A program made the position numbers and the translations under genes. Below the pieces are notes generated by a model. That model had not been told where the DNA came from and made no database searches. It worked only from the letters and a program-made list of their open reading frames with translations. This document shows positions 46,685 to 55,726 of a stretch of DNA of 64,000 nucleotides, piece after piece. Every line of letters starts with the position of its first letter. The stretch's first letter is position 1. Source of the DNA: a virus; the IMG/VR virus record IMGVR_UViG_3300025652_000043, positions 1-64,000 of that record. The stretch is one strand, 5' to 3'.

Positions 46685-47863
46685 TTAATAATCTCCATAT
46701 CCATCTCTCTCTACCAATTCTTCAAACATATTAATGTTTCCTTTCATGATAGTTCTAAAGTGTATAGGACATTCAGTATCTCTACTTTCTACAAGGTGTA
46801 TTGAGATATAATTTGGATATAATTCATCATTAGCTGTATTCTTAATCTGCAAACCAAAGTGCTTAGTAAGACCATATTTATCATCATTAGGATTCATCAT
46901 TGTAAAGATATAATCTGCCTCCTCTGAAAGGTTTCCTGTCTCTTTAATGTCATCTCCTGTTGGATAAATAAACTCACTATTATACTTTAATCTTTGCACA
47001 TCACTCATACCTCTGTTAAGGTGAATAATATCAATAAATGTGAAACCACACCAATTCCTAAATTCCACTTGATATTCAATCATTTTATCTACAGTCTGCT
47101 TCTTGTGAAAATTTCTTTCAGCTTTGAGCTTCCTTAAATGGTCTGTAATAATAATGGTGAATTTATTGGGGTTATTAGGTATCCAGGATTCTCTTTTCTC
47201 TTTCATCTCATAGAGTGGAGAGCCATCATGGTCTTTACCAACTTCAATTTTGTAATGGGTTTTATTCCATGTACCATGTTGAGATGAGTATCTTCCTAGA
47301 TAGTTTCTGATTCCTGTTGGATTATCTCTGACTTCTACAAATTCAATTAAACCTTTTTCTAGTTGTTTGCCTTTTTGATCGTACTTACCAAAAAGAGGGA
47401 TAATTTTATTATTGTATATTTCAAGGACAATTCTTTGATGCTCTTCTGATGGTATAATAACTTTATCTTCATTATCTCTCATTTTACCCTCAAGGTAATT
47501 TGGAGTTAAATCATATACTTCATTTTTCCAATCAAAAGTTGTAATTCCATAATCTCTTGCCATGAAGAAAGTTACATACTTAAACTCCTTCTTAACTCTA
47601 CTTATTTCAAATGAAAAATATATCCATTCTACTTCTAAGTTTTTAGGGTTCCCCCTGTTCAATTCTTCTAGATAATATTCTGATGGACTTATAACAAAAC
47701 CAAAATCAGTAAAGGTAGTTTTACCTACTTTTGGACCTGCTGCAATTCCATAGATTGCTTCTCTTTGAATACCTCCAACTAATCTATCTATTTTAGATAT
47801 TCCTGTAGGTAAACCAAAGTTTAGACCTTTCAGTCCTTGTTGAAATCTATATTCAAAGTTCAT
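46685..47863 (-). CDS. DnaB-like replicative helicase (RecA fold)
   Basis: The 392-aa protein starts with LPTGISKIDRLVGGIQREAIYGIAAGPKVGKTTF, combining the GxxxID linker with a Walker A loop (GPKVGKTT). Further on FTIIITDHLRKLK is the Walker B strand and FTFIDIIHLNRG resembles the H-loop/motif 3 of DnaB-type helicases, followed by EEADYIFTM. The N-terminal DnaB domain is absent, so it is the compact phage form. It should unwind the fork 5' to 3'. The 184-aa gene just upstream may encode its loader. Confidence 0.8.
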   Translation of the reverse strand: MNFEYRFQQGLKGLNFGLPTGISKIDRLVGGIQREAIYGIAAGPKVGKTTFTDFGFVISPSEYYLEELNRGNPKNLEVEWIYFSFEISRVKKEFKYVTFFMARDYGITTFDWKNEVYDLTPNYLEGKMRDNEDKVIIPSEEHQRIVLEIYNNKIIPLFGKYDQKGKQLEKGLIEFVEVRDNPTGIRNYLGRYSSQHGTWNKTHYKIEVGKDHDGSPLYEMKEKRESWIPNNPNKFTIIITDHLRKLKAERNFHKKQTVDKMIEYQVEFRNWCGFTFIDIIHLNRGMSDVQRLKYNSEFIYPTGDDIKETGNLSEEADYIFTMMNPNDDKYGLTKHFGLQIKNTANDELYPNYISIHLVESRDTECPIHFRTIMKGNINMFEELVERDGYGDY

Positions 47864-47864
47864 A

Positions 47865-48419
47865 TTATCTCATTTTACTACTTCTACCATCCACTGTACC
47901 TGAAACTTTAACTAGCTCAACATACTGTTCCAATAAACTCACTCTACTAACTCCTGTACCCTCATAAATAAATTTATGAGCAGATTTTAAATATTGTGGG
48001 TCTGAAACAGTTTTGATATAGGCTTCAGTTGCAGCTTTTACATCTTGCATCCTTATTTCAGGGTTTTCTGCAAAAAACTTTTTCATTCTACTTACTACAG
48101 CAGATTTAGTTCCTTTTCTATCAGGATTTATCCTTCCAAAAGTTTCTCTAAATCCCTCAGTCCAAGCAAATGCTTCTTCTTTCTCTTCATTAAACAATGG
48201 AACTTTCCATTTTAAGGTATGTGGCTGTGAAGAGTTATCTTTATAAATTCTTTCCACTATACCTAAAGCATTAACTTGCTTTCTAGTTACTTCTGATATA
48301 CTCTCTGTGTCTATGCCAAAATAAATGCCTAATAGATAAAGCTTTGCTTCACCTTTGTTGACTTTATATGAGCTTAAACTAGCAAGTATATCAGAGTTAA
48401 TTGTTACTATTTTTGCCAT
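47865..48419 (-). CDS. Replication-associated protein, possible initiator or helicase loader
   Basis: The 184-aa helical protein has no catalytic motif. The second half (GTKSAVVSRMKKFFAENPEIRMQDVKAATEAYI...YLKSAHKFIYEGTGVSRVSLLEQYVE) resembles the C-terminal part of phage replisome organisers, in which a conserved aromatic/Gly patch precedes a terminal helix. It lies 1 bp ahead of the DnaB-like helicase gene, the usual place of a loader. The role is inferred. Confidence 0.5.
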   Translation of the reverse strand: MAKIVTINSDILASLSSYKVNKGEAKLYLLGIYFGIDTESISEVTRKQVNALGIVERIYKDNSSQPHTLKWKVPLFNEEKEEAFAWTEGFRETFGRINPDRKGTKSAVVSRMKKFFAENPEIRMQDVKAATEAYIKTVSDPQYLKSAHKFIYEGTGVSRVSLLEQYVELVKVSGTVDGRSSKMR

Positions 48420-48864
48420 TTATTATTTTTATTAAAGGTTCAGGACTACAAATTCCATATCCTGCAGACATTACATCATTAATAGATAAACAAGGTTTAT
48501 CCATTAAAACATATTCTTTAGCTTTTTCTACTGTTGAAAATGCTTTATAAACACCAGGTTTCCTTTTTATCAAGTTAACATGACTTTTAGAAAAAGGTAT
48601 ACAATATTGATATTTAGCATTAATAACCCATGCAATCTTATCACCTTCAAACACATCAACACCATCTTCTGTTATAAGTAATGGTTTTTCAGATATTTTA
48701 TCATCGTCTTCTGAGCCTAAATGTAATTCAACTTCTGTTATTTTTCCTTTCTTGTTAGTGTATGTCCAAGTATTCCAGAGTCCTTGTTCTTTATAAAAGG
48801 ACTCTTTCATATCTTCTAAATCCTCTTCTGAAAAATATATTTTAACTTTCATCCTCTTCATCAT
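48397..48864 (-). CDS. Conserved phage protein of unknown function
   Basis: The 155-aa protein contains ITEDGVDVFEGDKIAWV and FSTVEKAKEYVLMDKPCLSINDVMS, a combination I have seen in many small Bacteroidetes phage proteins; their function is not known. Several in-frame Met codons lie at the N-terminus (48864, 48861, 48852), so the start is uncertain by up to four residues. It overlaps both the zinc-ribbon gene upstream and the 184-aa gene downstream. Confidence 0.65.
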   Translation of the reverse strand: MMKRMKVKIYFSEEDLEDMKESFYKEQGLWNTWTYTNKKGKITEVELHLGSEDDDKISEKPLLITEDGVDVFEGDKIAWVINAKYQYCIPFSKSHVNLIKRKPGVYKAFSTVEKAKEYVLMDKPCLSINDVMSAGYGICSPEPLIKIINGKNSNN

Positions 48865-48976
48865 ATCCTACTGGATTTTTAATTATTTCTCCACATTCAC
48901 ATTCTACTCTTGTTGGATTTTCTTTGTCTTTACCAAAATTATCTCCACATGTGGGACATCTTAAATCTACTGCCAT
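48842..48976 (-). CDS. Small zinc-ribbon protein
   Basis: A 44-aa frame (MAVDLRCPTCGDNFGKDK...) has CPTC and CEC (Cys 7, 10, 26, 28), enough for one zinc site, then a short acidic tail (YDEEDES). It overlaps the following gene by 23 bases and follows a 59-aa gene after 11 bp. The zinc motif makes it likely to be real; the target is unknown. Confidence 0.65.
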   Translation of the reverse strand: MAVDLRCPTCGDNFGKDKENPTRVECECGEIIKNPVGYDEEDES

Positions 48977-48987
48977 ATCTCTTGTTT

Positions 48988-49167
48988 TTAATTGGTTATA
49001 ATATAAGCCCTGTCATTAGGCTCAATTGTTATTGATAAATTTAATGGAATACCTTCAGCTCTTACCCTAACTCTATTTTTCCTGTCTATTCCATCTTCTA
49101 CAACTACAGCTTTTCTTATAAGACCGTTGTCATTTACTTCTACTAAATCTCCTTTTTTAAACTCCAT
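48988..49167 (-). CDS. Small beta-rich hypothetical protein (SH3-like candidate)
   Basis: A 59-aa frame (MEFKKGDLVEVNDNGLIRKAVVVED...) consists mostly of short strands with Gly/Asp turns; KGDLVEV and RVRVRAEGIPL look like an SH3-type barrel. It fits neatly between the 97-aa gene (2-bp gap) and the zinc-ribbon gene. No family assigned. Confidence 0.6.
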   Translation of the reverse strand: MEFKKGDLVEVNDNGLIRKAVVVEDGIDRKNRVRVRAEGIPLNLSITIEPNDRAYIITN

Positions 49168-49169
49168 GT

Positions 49170-49463
49170 TTATTTTTTCTTTTTTAATTTTGGTTTGTCC
49201 ATTAAACTATTATACCACTTAACATATCTTACTAAGACTTCATAAGTGTTTTTTAACATGCTATTTTCAGTGTCTACACACCATATCATGTCATTTTTCC
49301 TAATTTGTGATTCAAGGGAATTAACTGTCAGTTCACAATTGATTTTTTCAACTATTAACATTAGATACTCCCATGATTCATCAAATTGCATGTAATTCTT
49401 AGAATCAACATATTTCTTAGTCTGAATATCTCCTAAGTAGTCCATTAATAAGACATTGCTCAT
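49170..49463 (-). CDS. Conserved phage protein of unknown function
   Basis: The 97-aa protein has FDESWEYLMLIVEKI near residue 27 and YEVLVRYVKWYNS near the C-terminus. This arrangement (a SWxxLMxVVEKI block, then a terminal helix ending in KWYN) recurs in many Bacteroidetes phages and prophages with no known function. It is coupled by ATGA to the SF2 helicase gene upstream. Confidence 0.65.
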   Translation of the reverse strand: MSNVLLMDYLGDIQTKKYVDSKNYMQFDESWEYLMLIVEKINCELTVNSLESQIRKNDMIWCVDTENSMLKNTYEVLVRYVKWYNSLMDKPKLKKKK

Positions 49464-50587
49464 ACTTCAGATTGATTTAACATATTCTTAAATCTTAGAT
49501 ATTCAATTTTAGCTTTATCAAAATTCTCTAAAGTAGATTTTATCCAACTTTCATCTTGAGTGCCAATTAATGAAACAATCCAAATGGTTGCTTGATAATC
49601 TTTTTGATCTAAGAGTGTTCTAGCTATCTTTTGAGATGTTAACCCATTTTTATCTGAATCACATTGAGTTAAAATAAGGTGGTCTATTGCTCTATAAGTA
49701 AAGCCTGTTCCACCAGCATTAACCATGGCTATTTCATCAATCTCTCCTGCCTGAAACTTCTTTAAATCTATATTATCAGTTTTACTATGATAAGTATGTT
49801 CACATAAAAGTTCTGCTTGTGCAATTGTAGCTGAAAAAATCAATTTTCTACCTATTAAATGTTCTTTAATCAACCACTGTGCAGCTTCAGTTTTAGCAGG
49901 AGAGTTCTTAATTGCCCTCATCCTAGCTAAAATTCTAAATGTCATATCTGACCTTCTTTGAAAAATAGATTGTTGAGCCATATTATGTAAATAAGTATAT
50001 TGTTTCTGTTCAGAGGTCAAAAACTTTTTATCCTTATTACCTGCTTCAATCTCCTTCTTAGTGCCCATATCAACTTCTACAACTTTAATACTATAGTTAG
50101 CTAAAAGCTTAAGATTCACTGCATTAGTGATACTTATGTTAACTAATACTTCAAGGTTTAACTTCTTATAAAGTTCTTTCTTATGGTCATGCTTACTAGC
50201 TGTACCTGTCATAGAGATAATATTGACATAATCAATACTTCTATTTAACAGGTTTTCAAGATTATTTTCAGTTGCAAATTGCTCCTCATCAAGAATAATC
50301 ATATCAAAAAATCCTACTATTTTATTAAGTGACATCCAAGTCACAGTAGTAAGTTTTTTCAAATATCTTTTAGCTCCCCAATTTTCAAATTCTGCAGGTA
50401 TATCTTTCTCAGCTAATTCTGAGGAAGGTGTTACCCATAAAATAGATTCTGGTTTTTCTCTCTTAATAATATCAATTCCTATTTTAGTTTTACCTACTCT
50501 AGGAGCTAATATTAATCTTCCATGTGGCTTGTGTTCAAGACCATCCACAATTTCTTTCTGTATTCTACTTTTTTCTTTGTTGTTCAT
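49460..50587 (-). CDS. Superfamily 2 helicase/ATPase
   Basis: The 375-aa protein has Walker A LAPRVGKTKIGIDII (27-41), Walker B MIILDEEQF (a DEEQ variant), motif III-like SMTGTAS, and in domain 2 LIFSATIAQAELLCEHTY and MVNAGGTGFTYRAIDHLIL...QKIARTLL, the motif V and VI regions. It is a small helicase of the UvsW/DEAD type, probably used for fork remodelling or recombination. It overlaps the 62-aa gene upstream by 4 bases and the 97-aa gene downstream by 4. Confidence 0.82.
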   Translation of the reverse strand: MNNKEKSRIQKEIVDGLEHKPHGRLILAPRVGKTKIGIDIIKREKPESILWVTPSSELAEKDIPAEFENWGAKRYLKKLTTVTWMSLNKIVGFFDMIILDEEQFATENNLENLLNRSIDYVNIISMTGTASKHDHKKELYKKLNLEVLVNISITNAVNLKLLANYSIKVVEVDMGTKKEIEAGNKDKKFLTSEQKQYTYLHNMAQQSIFQRRSDMTFRILARMRAIKNSPAKTEAAQWLIKEHLIGRKLIFSATIAQAELLCEHTYHSKTDNIDLKKFQAGEIDEIAMVNAGGTGFTYRAIDHLILTQCDSDKNGLTSQKIARTLLDQKDYQATIWIVSLIGTQDESWIKSTLENFDKAKIEYLRFKNMLNQSEV

Positions 50588-50772
50588 GATTCTTTTAATT
50601 CTAATTCTCTATGTTTATCTGATTTATGTGCTACCATTAGTGTAGCCAAACTAGAATCATCAAAAATCTTAATGTGATTTACAATAAGATTCATACAAAT
50701 TTTTGTTTGCTCATGAGTTTTACAACTAGATATTATTCTAAGTATCCATTGAGCCACTTTATATTTATTCAT
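50584..50772 (-). CDS. Small hypothetical protein between polymerase and SF2 helicase
   Basis: From ATG 50772 the product is 62 aa, helical (MNKYKVAQWILRIISSCKTHEQ...). Longer in-frame starts (up to 50820) would lie inside the polymerase gene; the ATG at 50772 is 10 bp after the polymerase stop. Coupled by ATGA to the helicase. No family recognised. Confidence 0.55.
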   Translation of the reverse strand: MNKYKVAQWILRIISSCKTHEQTKICMNLIVNHIKIFDDSSLATLMVAHKSDKHRELELKES

Positions 50773-50782
50773 AATTTTAAGG

Positions 50783-52723
50783 TTAGTGAACATCTGCATA
50801 TGAATGTCCAAATTGGACATCTATATCTAGTGCTCTGTTTAATTTTAATTCTTCATTTACTTTTGCTACTGCATTTTTTAAGATATTGGTTGTTACAGTT
50901 CTATGTAATATATCATCTACAACAGGGGCAACCACTTCATCATGAAATTGTCCACACATCTTAACTCCTTCATCTCTACAGTTTTTAACCCATCTATCAA
51001 AGGCATACACTCCTGTTCCTTGATTAAGAGTAGAAAACCTATCCTTATAGAACCTTAGTGAATACCAAAATTTAGATACTGGATTATATAGCCACATTTG
51101 AGTGCCAACTTCTTTAGTTATACAAGCTTTTGCTATTTCTTTTACAGACCAATTCTTTTTCCAATAAATCTTTAATAAAGTAGCACACTGTCTAACTGGC
51201 ATACCTGTTGTTCTAGACATAGTAAGCTCTCCAACACCATAAACTGCTCCATAATTAACAGTTTTAAAATTTGACCTTTCTTTATTTATGATAGTATGTT
51301 TAGTAATATCATGCTCAGAATATTCTGCATCATGATTCCAAAGCTTAAACCATTCTATATTCTCAATTGAAAGTCCCATTTCTCCATTAGTCACTTCATA
51401 ACCAAGTTCTGCTAAATCTAAATGGGGATCAAATCCAGGAACATTCATCACTTCAACATATTCAGGGTCAAAGAAATATATATAGTGTTGTTTAGTTCTA
51501 TCTTCTAATGAAGACATATCTGAACCACATAATACATAACCTTCTTCAGCTACCAAGCACCCTCTAATATGTACACCATCTCTCCAATCATTTTTACCTG
51601 TTGGTTTTGGTAAGTTTACAATTATAGAATGTTTAAATCTTAAAGTATTTGTTATTCCTGCTATTTTAGCTTGTAAAAAACCTTCTTCATCTACATCTCT
51701 TAGAAAACCTTTTAAAAGTCCTATTCTATGTTTAATGACATAGTACATATCTAACTGTTCTAAAGTTGGTTCTACCTCATATAATAGCTTAATTGAAGGA
51801 CATAATCCCTCTCCTCTAGGTAAAGACATTTGTTCTATCTTCCTAATGCTACCATCATCTTCTTTTTCATATTTAAAAGTTACAGGAATCCAACCTAAAC
51901 TATAGAACCAATTTTTAAGTTGTAAAGGAGAATTAGGATTACCAGGCTCTCTATTTTTCTCTATTTTTAGAGGTCCTTCAAAGTCTTCATCTAACCCTAA
52001 TTCATCTAATAAAGATAACCAATTCTCTCCTAATTTACTAACAGTATTATCTCTCTTTAGAAACTTTTTTGGCTTGTGAATAGATTTATAATTGATTTTT
52101 TCAGGCATAATATCTACTAGAATTTCTTTTCTAGTTTCAAATTCTGTTTCAAATAAATTTAAGTTACTATTACACAATGGAATATCAAGTTTCCATCTCA
52201 TTTCTTCTTGCTCTCTTGCACAGTCCATTTTATACATCAAGTATCCAATAAACCTTTTAATTTGCTTATCATCATTGTCATAAATAACTCTAAGATGAGT
52301 TATTTGCATATTAAACAGTGAAAGATTAATTTTTACATCTTCTCTTACTCTATTAATATAAACTTCAATAGGTTGTGTAGTCCAATCTGTTACCTTTGGC
52401 TTGGGGATGCCAAACATAGCACCATAATTATCAAGACCATGGCTGTTTCTTTCAGGCTCTAAGTACCAAGACAAAATAAGAGTATCAATTAATCTAATGT
52501 CTTTGTTCACTCCTAAAATCTTTTTCCACACAACACTATCAAATCTTGAAATGTTATGACAAATTAAAGTTAAATCATCTTGTAAAAGAAATCTCTTCAT
52601 TTGCTCATAATCAGTAATTTCACCTGATTTTCCTGTATCTAAATTATGCCAACCTAATACATGAATTTTAGTAATAGTATCTAATAAACCATCAGTTTCT
52701 AAATCAATTATATATTTTCCCAT
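50783..52723 (-). CDS. DNA polymerase, family A, with 3'-5' exonuclease
   Basis: The 646-aa protein has an N-terminal DnaQ-like exonuclease (IIDLETDG, D7 and E9; LICHNISRFD as motif II) and a polymerase domain with motif A GSDMSSLEDR (about residue 400), motif B RSNFKTVNYGAVYG (finger helix with R, K and Y) and motif C GQFHDEVVAPV (HDE, about 594). It is the phage's replicative polymerase. The length is on the short side but all metal-binding residues are present. It is followed by a 93-aa coiled-coil gene upstream in the same operon. Confidence 0.92.
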   Translation of the reverse strand: MGKYIIDLETDGLLDTITKIHVLGWHNLDTGKSGEITDYEQMKRFLLQDDLTLICHNISRFDSVVWKKILGVNKDIRLIDTLILSWYLEPERNSHGLDNYGAMFGIPKPKVTDWTTQPIEVYINRVREDVKINLSLFNMQITHLRVIYDNDDKQIKRFIGYLMYKMDCAREQEEMRWKLDIPLCNSNLNLFETEFETRKEILVDIMPEKINYKSIHKPKKFLKRDNTVSKLGENWLSLLDELGLDEDFEGPLKIEKNREPGNPNSPLQLKNWFYSLGWIPVTFKYEKEDDGSIRKIEQMSLPRGEGLCPSIKLLYEVEPTLEQLDMYYVIKHRIGLLKGFLRDVDEEGFLQAKIAGITNTLRFKHSIIVNLPKPTGKNDWRDGVHIRGCLVAEEGYVLCGSDMSSLEDRTKQHYIYFFDPEYVEVMNVPGFDPHLDLAELGYEVTNGEMGLSIENIEWFKLWNHDAEYSEHDITKHTIINKERSNFKTVNYGAVYGVGELTMSRTTGMPVRQCATLLKIYWKKNWSVKEIAKACITKEVGTQMWLYNPVSKFWYSLRFYKDRFSTLNQGTGVYAFDRWVKNCRDEGVKMCGQFHDEVVAPVVDDILHRTVTTNILKNAVAKVNEELKLNRALDIDVQFGHSYADVH

Positions 52724-53005
52724 TTATTTTTCTTGATTAAGTTTAAAAATTTTCTCTAATAGTTTATTGTTCTCTGCTTGAAGCATCTTATTCTTTTTGT
52801 GTGCTCCTATCATTTCTTGTCTATAAGAAACTAACCTAGAAAATCTTGAACTATATGTTTTGAAATCTTTTATGAATTTTAATTTATTATCATTTATGAT
52901 TTTAACATTTTGTTCTTGTCTTCTAAGTTGTTTCTTGAGTTCTTTTATATAAGAGTTAGCTATTATTAGCTTCTCATAGTCTGTAAGTCTATTATACTTA
53001 AACAT
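52724..53005 (-). CDS. Coiled-coil protein in replication operon
   Basis: The 93-aa protein is helical and basic, with heptad repeats (YIKELKKQLRRQEQNVKIINDNK; LQAENNKLLEKIFKL). It overlaps the SF1 helicase gene by 8 bases and abuts the polymerase gene (no gap). It may be a polymerase or helicase accessory factor. No family recognised. Confidence 0.5.
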   Translation of the reverse strand: MFKYNRLTDYEKLIIANSYIKELKKQLRRQEQNVKIINDNKLKFIKDFKTYSSRFSRLVSYRQEMIGAHKKNKMLQAENNKLLEKIFKLNQEK

Positions 53006-54275
53006 TATACAAAATCACTAAATTAGATGCTCTAGTCACTGCAGTGTATAAAAGTCTATTTCTTTCTTCTAATACTCTGTTTCTCATAACATCTTTAATA
53101 TTAATCACAACATCTTTATAAGTTGAACCTTGACTCTTATGCACTGTAATTGCATGGTTGTATTTATAACTTAAAAACTGTTCTGAAAATTCATAATACT
53201 GTCTCCAATCAATAGCTCTACTAATCGCCATAGCTTTTAGTTTTCTTACATTATTATGGTGAAGTCCTATAAAATTTTCATGTATAGCATAAATATTACC
53301 ATTCACAACATAAACTTCATATTCAAAAGCCTCTTGAGCACAATAGAAATTTCTAATAGTAGTCTCTAGTGTCTCCACTTTAATCTCTTGATTATTGTGT
53401 AAAATATCATCTTCAGATATAATATAAGGTGCATTAAGTACAAGAGTCTCTCCCCTTTCAATTAAAGCAGGAGTGCCATATATAGTAGCCCTTACTGAAA
53501 AGTTAATAGAATCAACTTCAGCATTAGTCCAAGCTAAATATTTAAGATTGTCAGTACCATTTTCTTCAGCAAGTTTATAAATAATTTTTTGCCTATCATT
53601 GGAGTATAAATATCCTCTTCTTTGGTCTGCTTCCCCCACTACATCCTCTTTTTTACTTTGAATAAGAGGTAAATTTCTACTCAAATCAATAATAGAATTT
53701 CCTTCTGCTTGTCTAATTATTTCAGTAAGTTCAATAGTAAACCAGTTTTGATGAAATACAGGTGAATGTACTTCCTTAACAGGATTAACTTGTTTCTCAT
53801 CTCCAATAAAAATAACAGGAAAATTATATTGTTCTAGTAACCCCAATTGATAGTCATTAAGCATAGAAGCTTCATCAATAACTAATAAACTACATCTAGC
53901 AAAAGGTGGATCACTTTTTCTAAAACTCTGTACAAATCTTTTGACTCCTGTTCTCTTATCAATTTGAGGTTTAAGCTTTAAACCTGCATGAACAGTACAA
54001 AAAACTACAGGGTCTTTATCCTCTTCCATAGCAATTTTAGTCTTTAAAACTGATAATGCTTTATGAGTAGGTGCTGAAATATAAACATAACCCCTATTTT
54101 GTGGGCTTTTCATAAACTCATCTAATAGAAAGTTTACTAAAGTAGTTTTACCTACTCCTGCAGAACCAGTAAGAACTATTCTTTTTCTCTGGTCTGATAA
54201 TTCAAATAGTACTTTTTCTAACCTTTCTTTTTGATGGTCAGTTAAAGTAATATTAATTAGTTTTCTTGTCTCCAT
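52998..54275 (-). CDS. Superfamily 1 helicase (Dda/RecD/Pif1-like)
   Basis: The 425-aa protein has Walker A VLTGSAGVGKTTLVNFL (34-50), Walker B CSLLVIDEASML (DEAS), motif III VIFIGDEKQVNPV (GDxxQ), motif IV region TEIIRQ, and the C-terminal YKYNHAITVHKSQGSTYKDVVI (motif V) and RLLYTAVTRASNLVIL (motif VI). This is the T4 Dda pattern. It should unwind 5' to 3' and help start or restart forks. A terminator lies between it and the 126-aa gene upstream. Confidence 0.9.
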   Translation of the reverse strand: METRKLINITLTDHQKERLEKVLFELSDQRKRIVLTGSAGVGKTTLVNFLLDEFMKSPQNRGYVYISAPTHKALSVLKTKIAMEEDKDPVVFCTVHAGLKLKPQIDKRTGVKRFVQSFRKSDPPFARCSLLVIDEASMLNDYQLGLLEQYNFPVIFIGDEKQVNPVKEVHSPVFHQNWFTIELTEIIRQAEGNSIIDLSRNLPLIQSKKEDVVGEADQRRGYLYSNDRQKIIYKLAEENGTDNLKYLAWTNAEVDSINFSVRATIYGTPALIERGETLVLNAPYIISEDDILHNNQEIKVETLETTIRNFYCAQEAFEYEVYVVNGNIYAIHENFIGLHHNNVRKLKAMAISRAIDWRQYYEFSEQFLSYKYNHAITVHKSQGSTYKDVVINIKDVMRNRVLEERNRLLYTAVTRASNLVILYNV

Positions 54276-54288
54276 GTTTTAAGTGTTA

Positions 54289-54320
54289 AAAACCCTAAAC
54301 TAGACACAGTTTAGGGTTTT
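54289..54320 (-). terminator. Intrinsic terminator upstream of the SF1 helicase gene
   Basis: AAAACCCTAAACT pairs perfectly with AGTTTAGGGTTTT (13 bp, 6-base loop). It lies 20 bp after the stop of the 126-aa gene and just before the helicase start, so helicase expression needs read-through or its own promoter. Confidence 0.8.
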
Positions 54321-54340
54321 ATTTATAATAAAAGAGACAA

Positions 54341-54721
54341 TTATTCCTCTTCTTCTGTTGGCTTATTGAGAGCACTATCACCTGAAGCAATAGCATCTCT
54401 AGTTAATAGCATAAGAGTTTCTACTTGAATTTCTTTTTTCTTTAAGTCTTCAATAAGTTTTTCAATATGGTTTTGATACATATTACTTCTGCTTTTAGCA
54501 TTAATAGCTAAAAACATTAATTGATAAGCACTAAGGGCATGTGAATTATAAAATTCAATAGCTTCCACTATGTTAGTGATTTTTGATGCGGGATTAGCTG
54601 AGGTTTTTTCTACTCTTATTGCTTGATCTAAATCTTTTTTCAATAATCCAAACTTACTCTCTAATTGTTCTAGTACAAAAGCCTCTTTTGGGTCTAGTGT
54701 ATCTTCTTCTACTTTTTTCAT
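54341..54721 (-). CDS. Helical hypothetical protein
   Basis: The 126-aa protein is almost entirely helical, with acidic ends (MKKVEEDTLDPKEAF; LNKPTEEEE). It has no Cys and no membrane span. It lies 14 bp after the 177-aa gene and 20 bp before a strong terminator. No family recognised. Confidence 0.5.
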   Translation of the reverse strand: MKKVEEDTLDPKEAFVLEQLESKFGLLKKDLDQAIRVEKTSANPASKITNIVEAIEFYNSHALSAYQLMFLAINAKSRSNMYQNHIEKLIEDLKKKEIQVETLMLLTRDAIASGDSALNKPTEEEE

Positions 54722-54735
54722 TAATTACTTTAAAT

Positions 54736-55269
54736 TTATATGGTTTTTACTAGTTTACTATGGATATGGTATCTTTTTTCTACTGAAGGAAAATATACTA
54801 CTAAATTAGAGTGGTGGTCATGTTCACAATGTCCACAATTAAAAGTAAAATCTTCTTTTGCAACTACAATTCCTGGTACTTCTAAAAAAGACTTTTCAGG
54901 TAAGTCATGATTCTTACTTAACTGATTTTTACTTAGATATTCATGCATGTAACATCCTGCAAATTCATCTATCAAAATTACAGAATCTCCAATTTCTTTA
55001 TCTTCTCTATTAAATTGTGTTTCTGTTGCTATAGAATTTTTAAGTGCTTTTAAAATTCTCTGCATTTCTTTTTGAGTATTTTCTTTACTAAAACCTATAT
55101 GATTTACTTCAACACCAATGCCTACTTTAGCTAGAGCATCTTTAAATACTTCCATAAATCCATCAATCTTGAATTTTTTCTGTTCTTTTGACAAATAATC
55201 TTTTAATTGATTATCAAGAAAGTTTTTTAATTTCTTCTTACTCTCTTCAAATTCTTCTGTGCTTTCCAT
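54736..55269 (-). CDS. Hypothetical protein with a Cys/His metal-site candidate
   Basis: The 177-aa protein has a Lys/Glu helical N-terminus and, near the C-terminus, NCGHCEHDHHSN (about residues 144-155), a CxxCxxxHH cluster that could bind zinc. A second candidate is CYMHEY about 40 residues earlier. It would suit a small nucleic-acid or protein-binding role; nothing more can be said. Confidence 0.5.
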   Translation of the reverse strand: MESTEEFEESKKKLKNFLDNQLKDYLSKEQKKFKIDGFMEVFKDALAKVGIGVEVNHIGFSKENTQKEMQRILKALKNSIATETQFNREDKEIGDSVILIDEFAGCYMHEYLSKNQLSKNHDLPEKSFLEVPGIVVAKEDFTFNCGHCEHDHHSNLVVYFPSVEKRYHIHSKLVKTI

Positions 55270-55270
55270 A

Positions 55271-55459
55271 TCAATTAAAATGATTAATATCCTCTTGGAT
55301 AGATTCTAAGTCTTTTTGAAGCTGAATTTCTCTTTCAGTTTTTTGTCTCTTCTCTTTCTTTTTTAGCTTTATTTGTAGAATAAAAACTACTAAAGCCACT
55401 ATTATACCACATAAAAGTGCTATAATATTTATACTAGTTATTAGTAAGTCTGTTTTCAT
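55271..55459 (-). CDS. Single-span membrane protein with coiled-coil tail
   Basis: The 62-aa protein begins with one membrane helix (ITSINIIALLCGIIVALVVFIL) followed by a charged coiled coil (KLKKKEKRQKTEREIQLQKDLE). The topology resembles small i-spanin or holin-antiholin proteins, but its position among early accessory genes argues against a lysis role. Its start overlaps the 42-aa gene by 26 bases. Confidence 0.55.
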   Translation of the reverse strand: MKTDLLITSINIIALLCGIIVALVVFILQIKLKKKEKRQKTEREIQLQKDLESIQEDINHFN

Positions 55460-55562
55460 TGTTTTCTGTTTTAAAATATTTGCTTTTAACTATAATTCTT
55501 CTACCTTTTCTTTTTAGATTGGTAGTAAACTGTTGTACTAGTACTGGAACTCTTTTTCTCAT
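55434..55562 (-). CDS. Small basic protein
   Basis: A 42-aa frame (MRKRVPVLVQQFTTNLKRKGRR...) starts as an ATGA overlap with the 55-aa gene and ends within the start of the 62-aa gene. It is strongly basic, consistent with nucleic-acid binding. Support comes from coupling only. Confidence 0.4.
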   Translation of the reverse strand: MRKRVPVLVQQFTTNLKRKGRRIIVKSKYFKTENNENRLTNN

Positions 55563-55726
55563 GGTCTTTTATATGTTAGTATTTGCATTGTAAAAACTAA
55601 AAAGGATATATTTAATACCCACTTTAGTCTAGGATTGAAATTGTATTTAACTGCTGATATTGATGGTGTAAAATAGAAAGCTTGTATTCTATAATTATAC
55701 ATTGTATATTTAAATGATATTTTCAT
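55559..55726 (-). CDS. Small hypothetical protein with a hydrophobic C-terminal half
   Basis: A 55-aa frame (MKISFKYTMYNYRIQAFY...) is joined to both neighbours by ATGA overlaps (upstream 223-aa gene, downstream 42-aa gene). Residues 36-50 (WVLNISFLVFTMQIL) could form a membrane helix. The double coupling is the main evidence. Confidence 0.5.
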   Translation of the reverse strand: MKISFKYTMYNYRIQAFYFTPSISAVKYNFNPRLKWVLNISFLVFTMQILTYKRP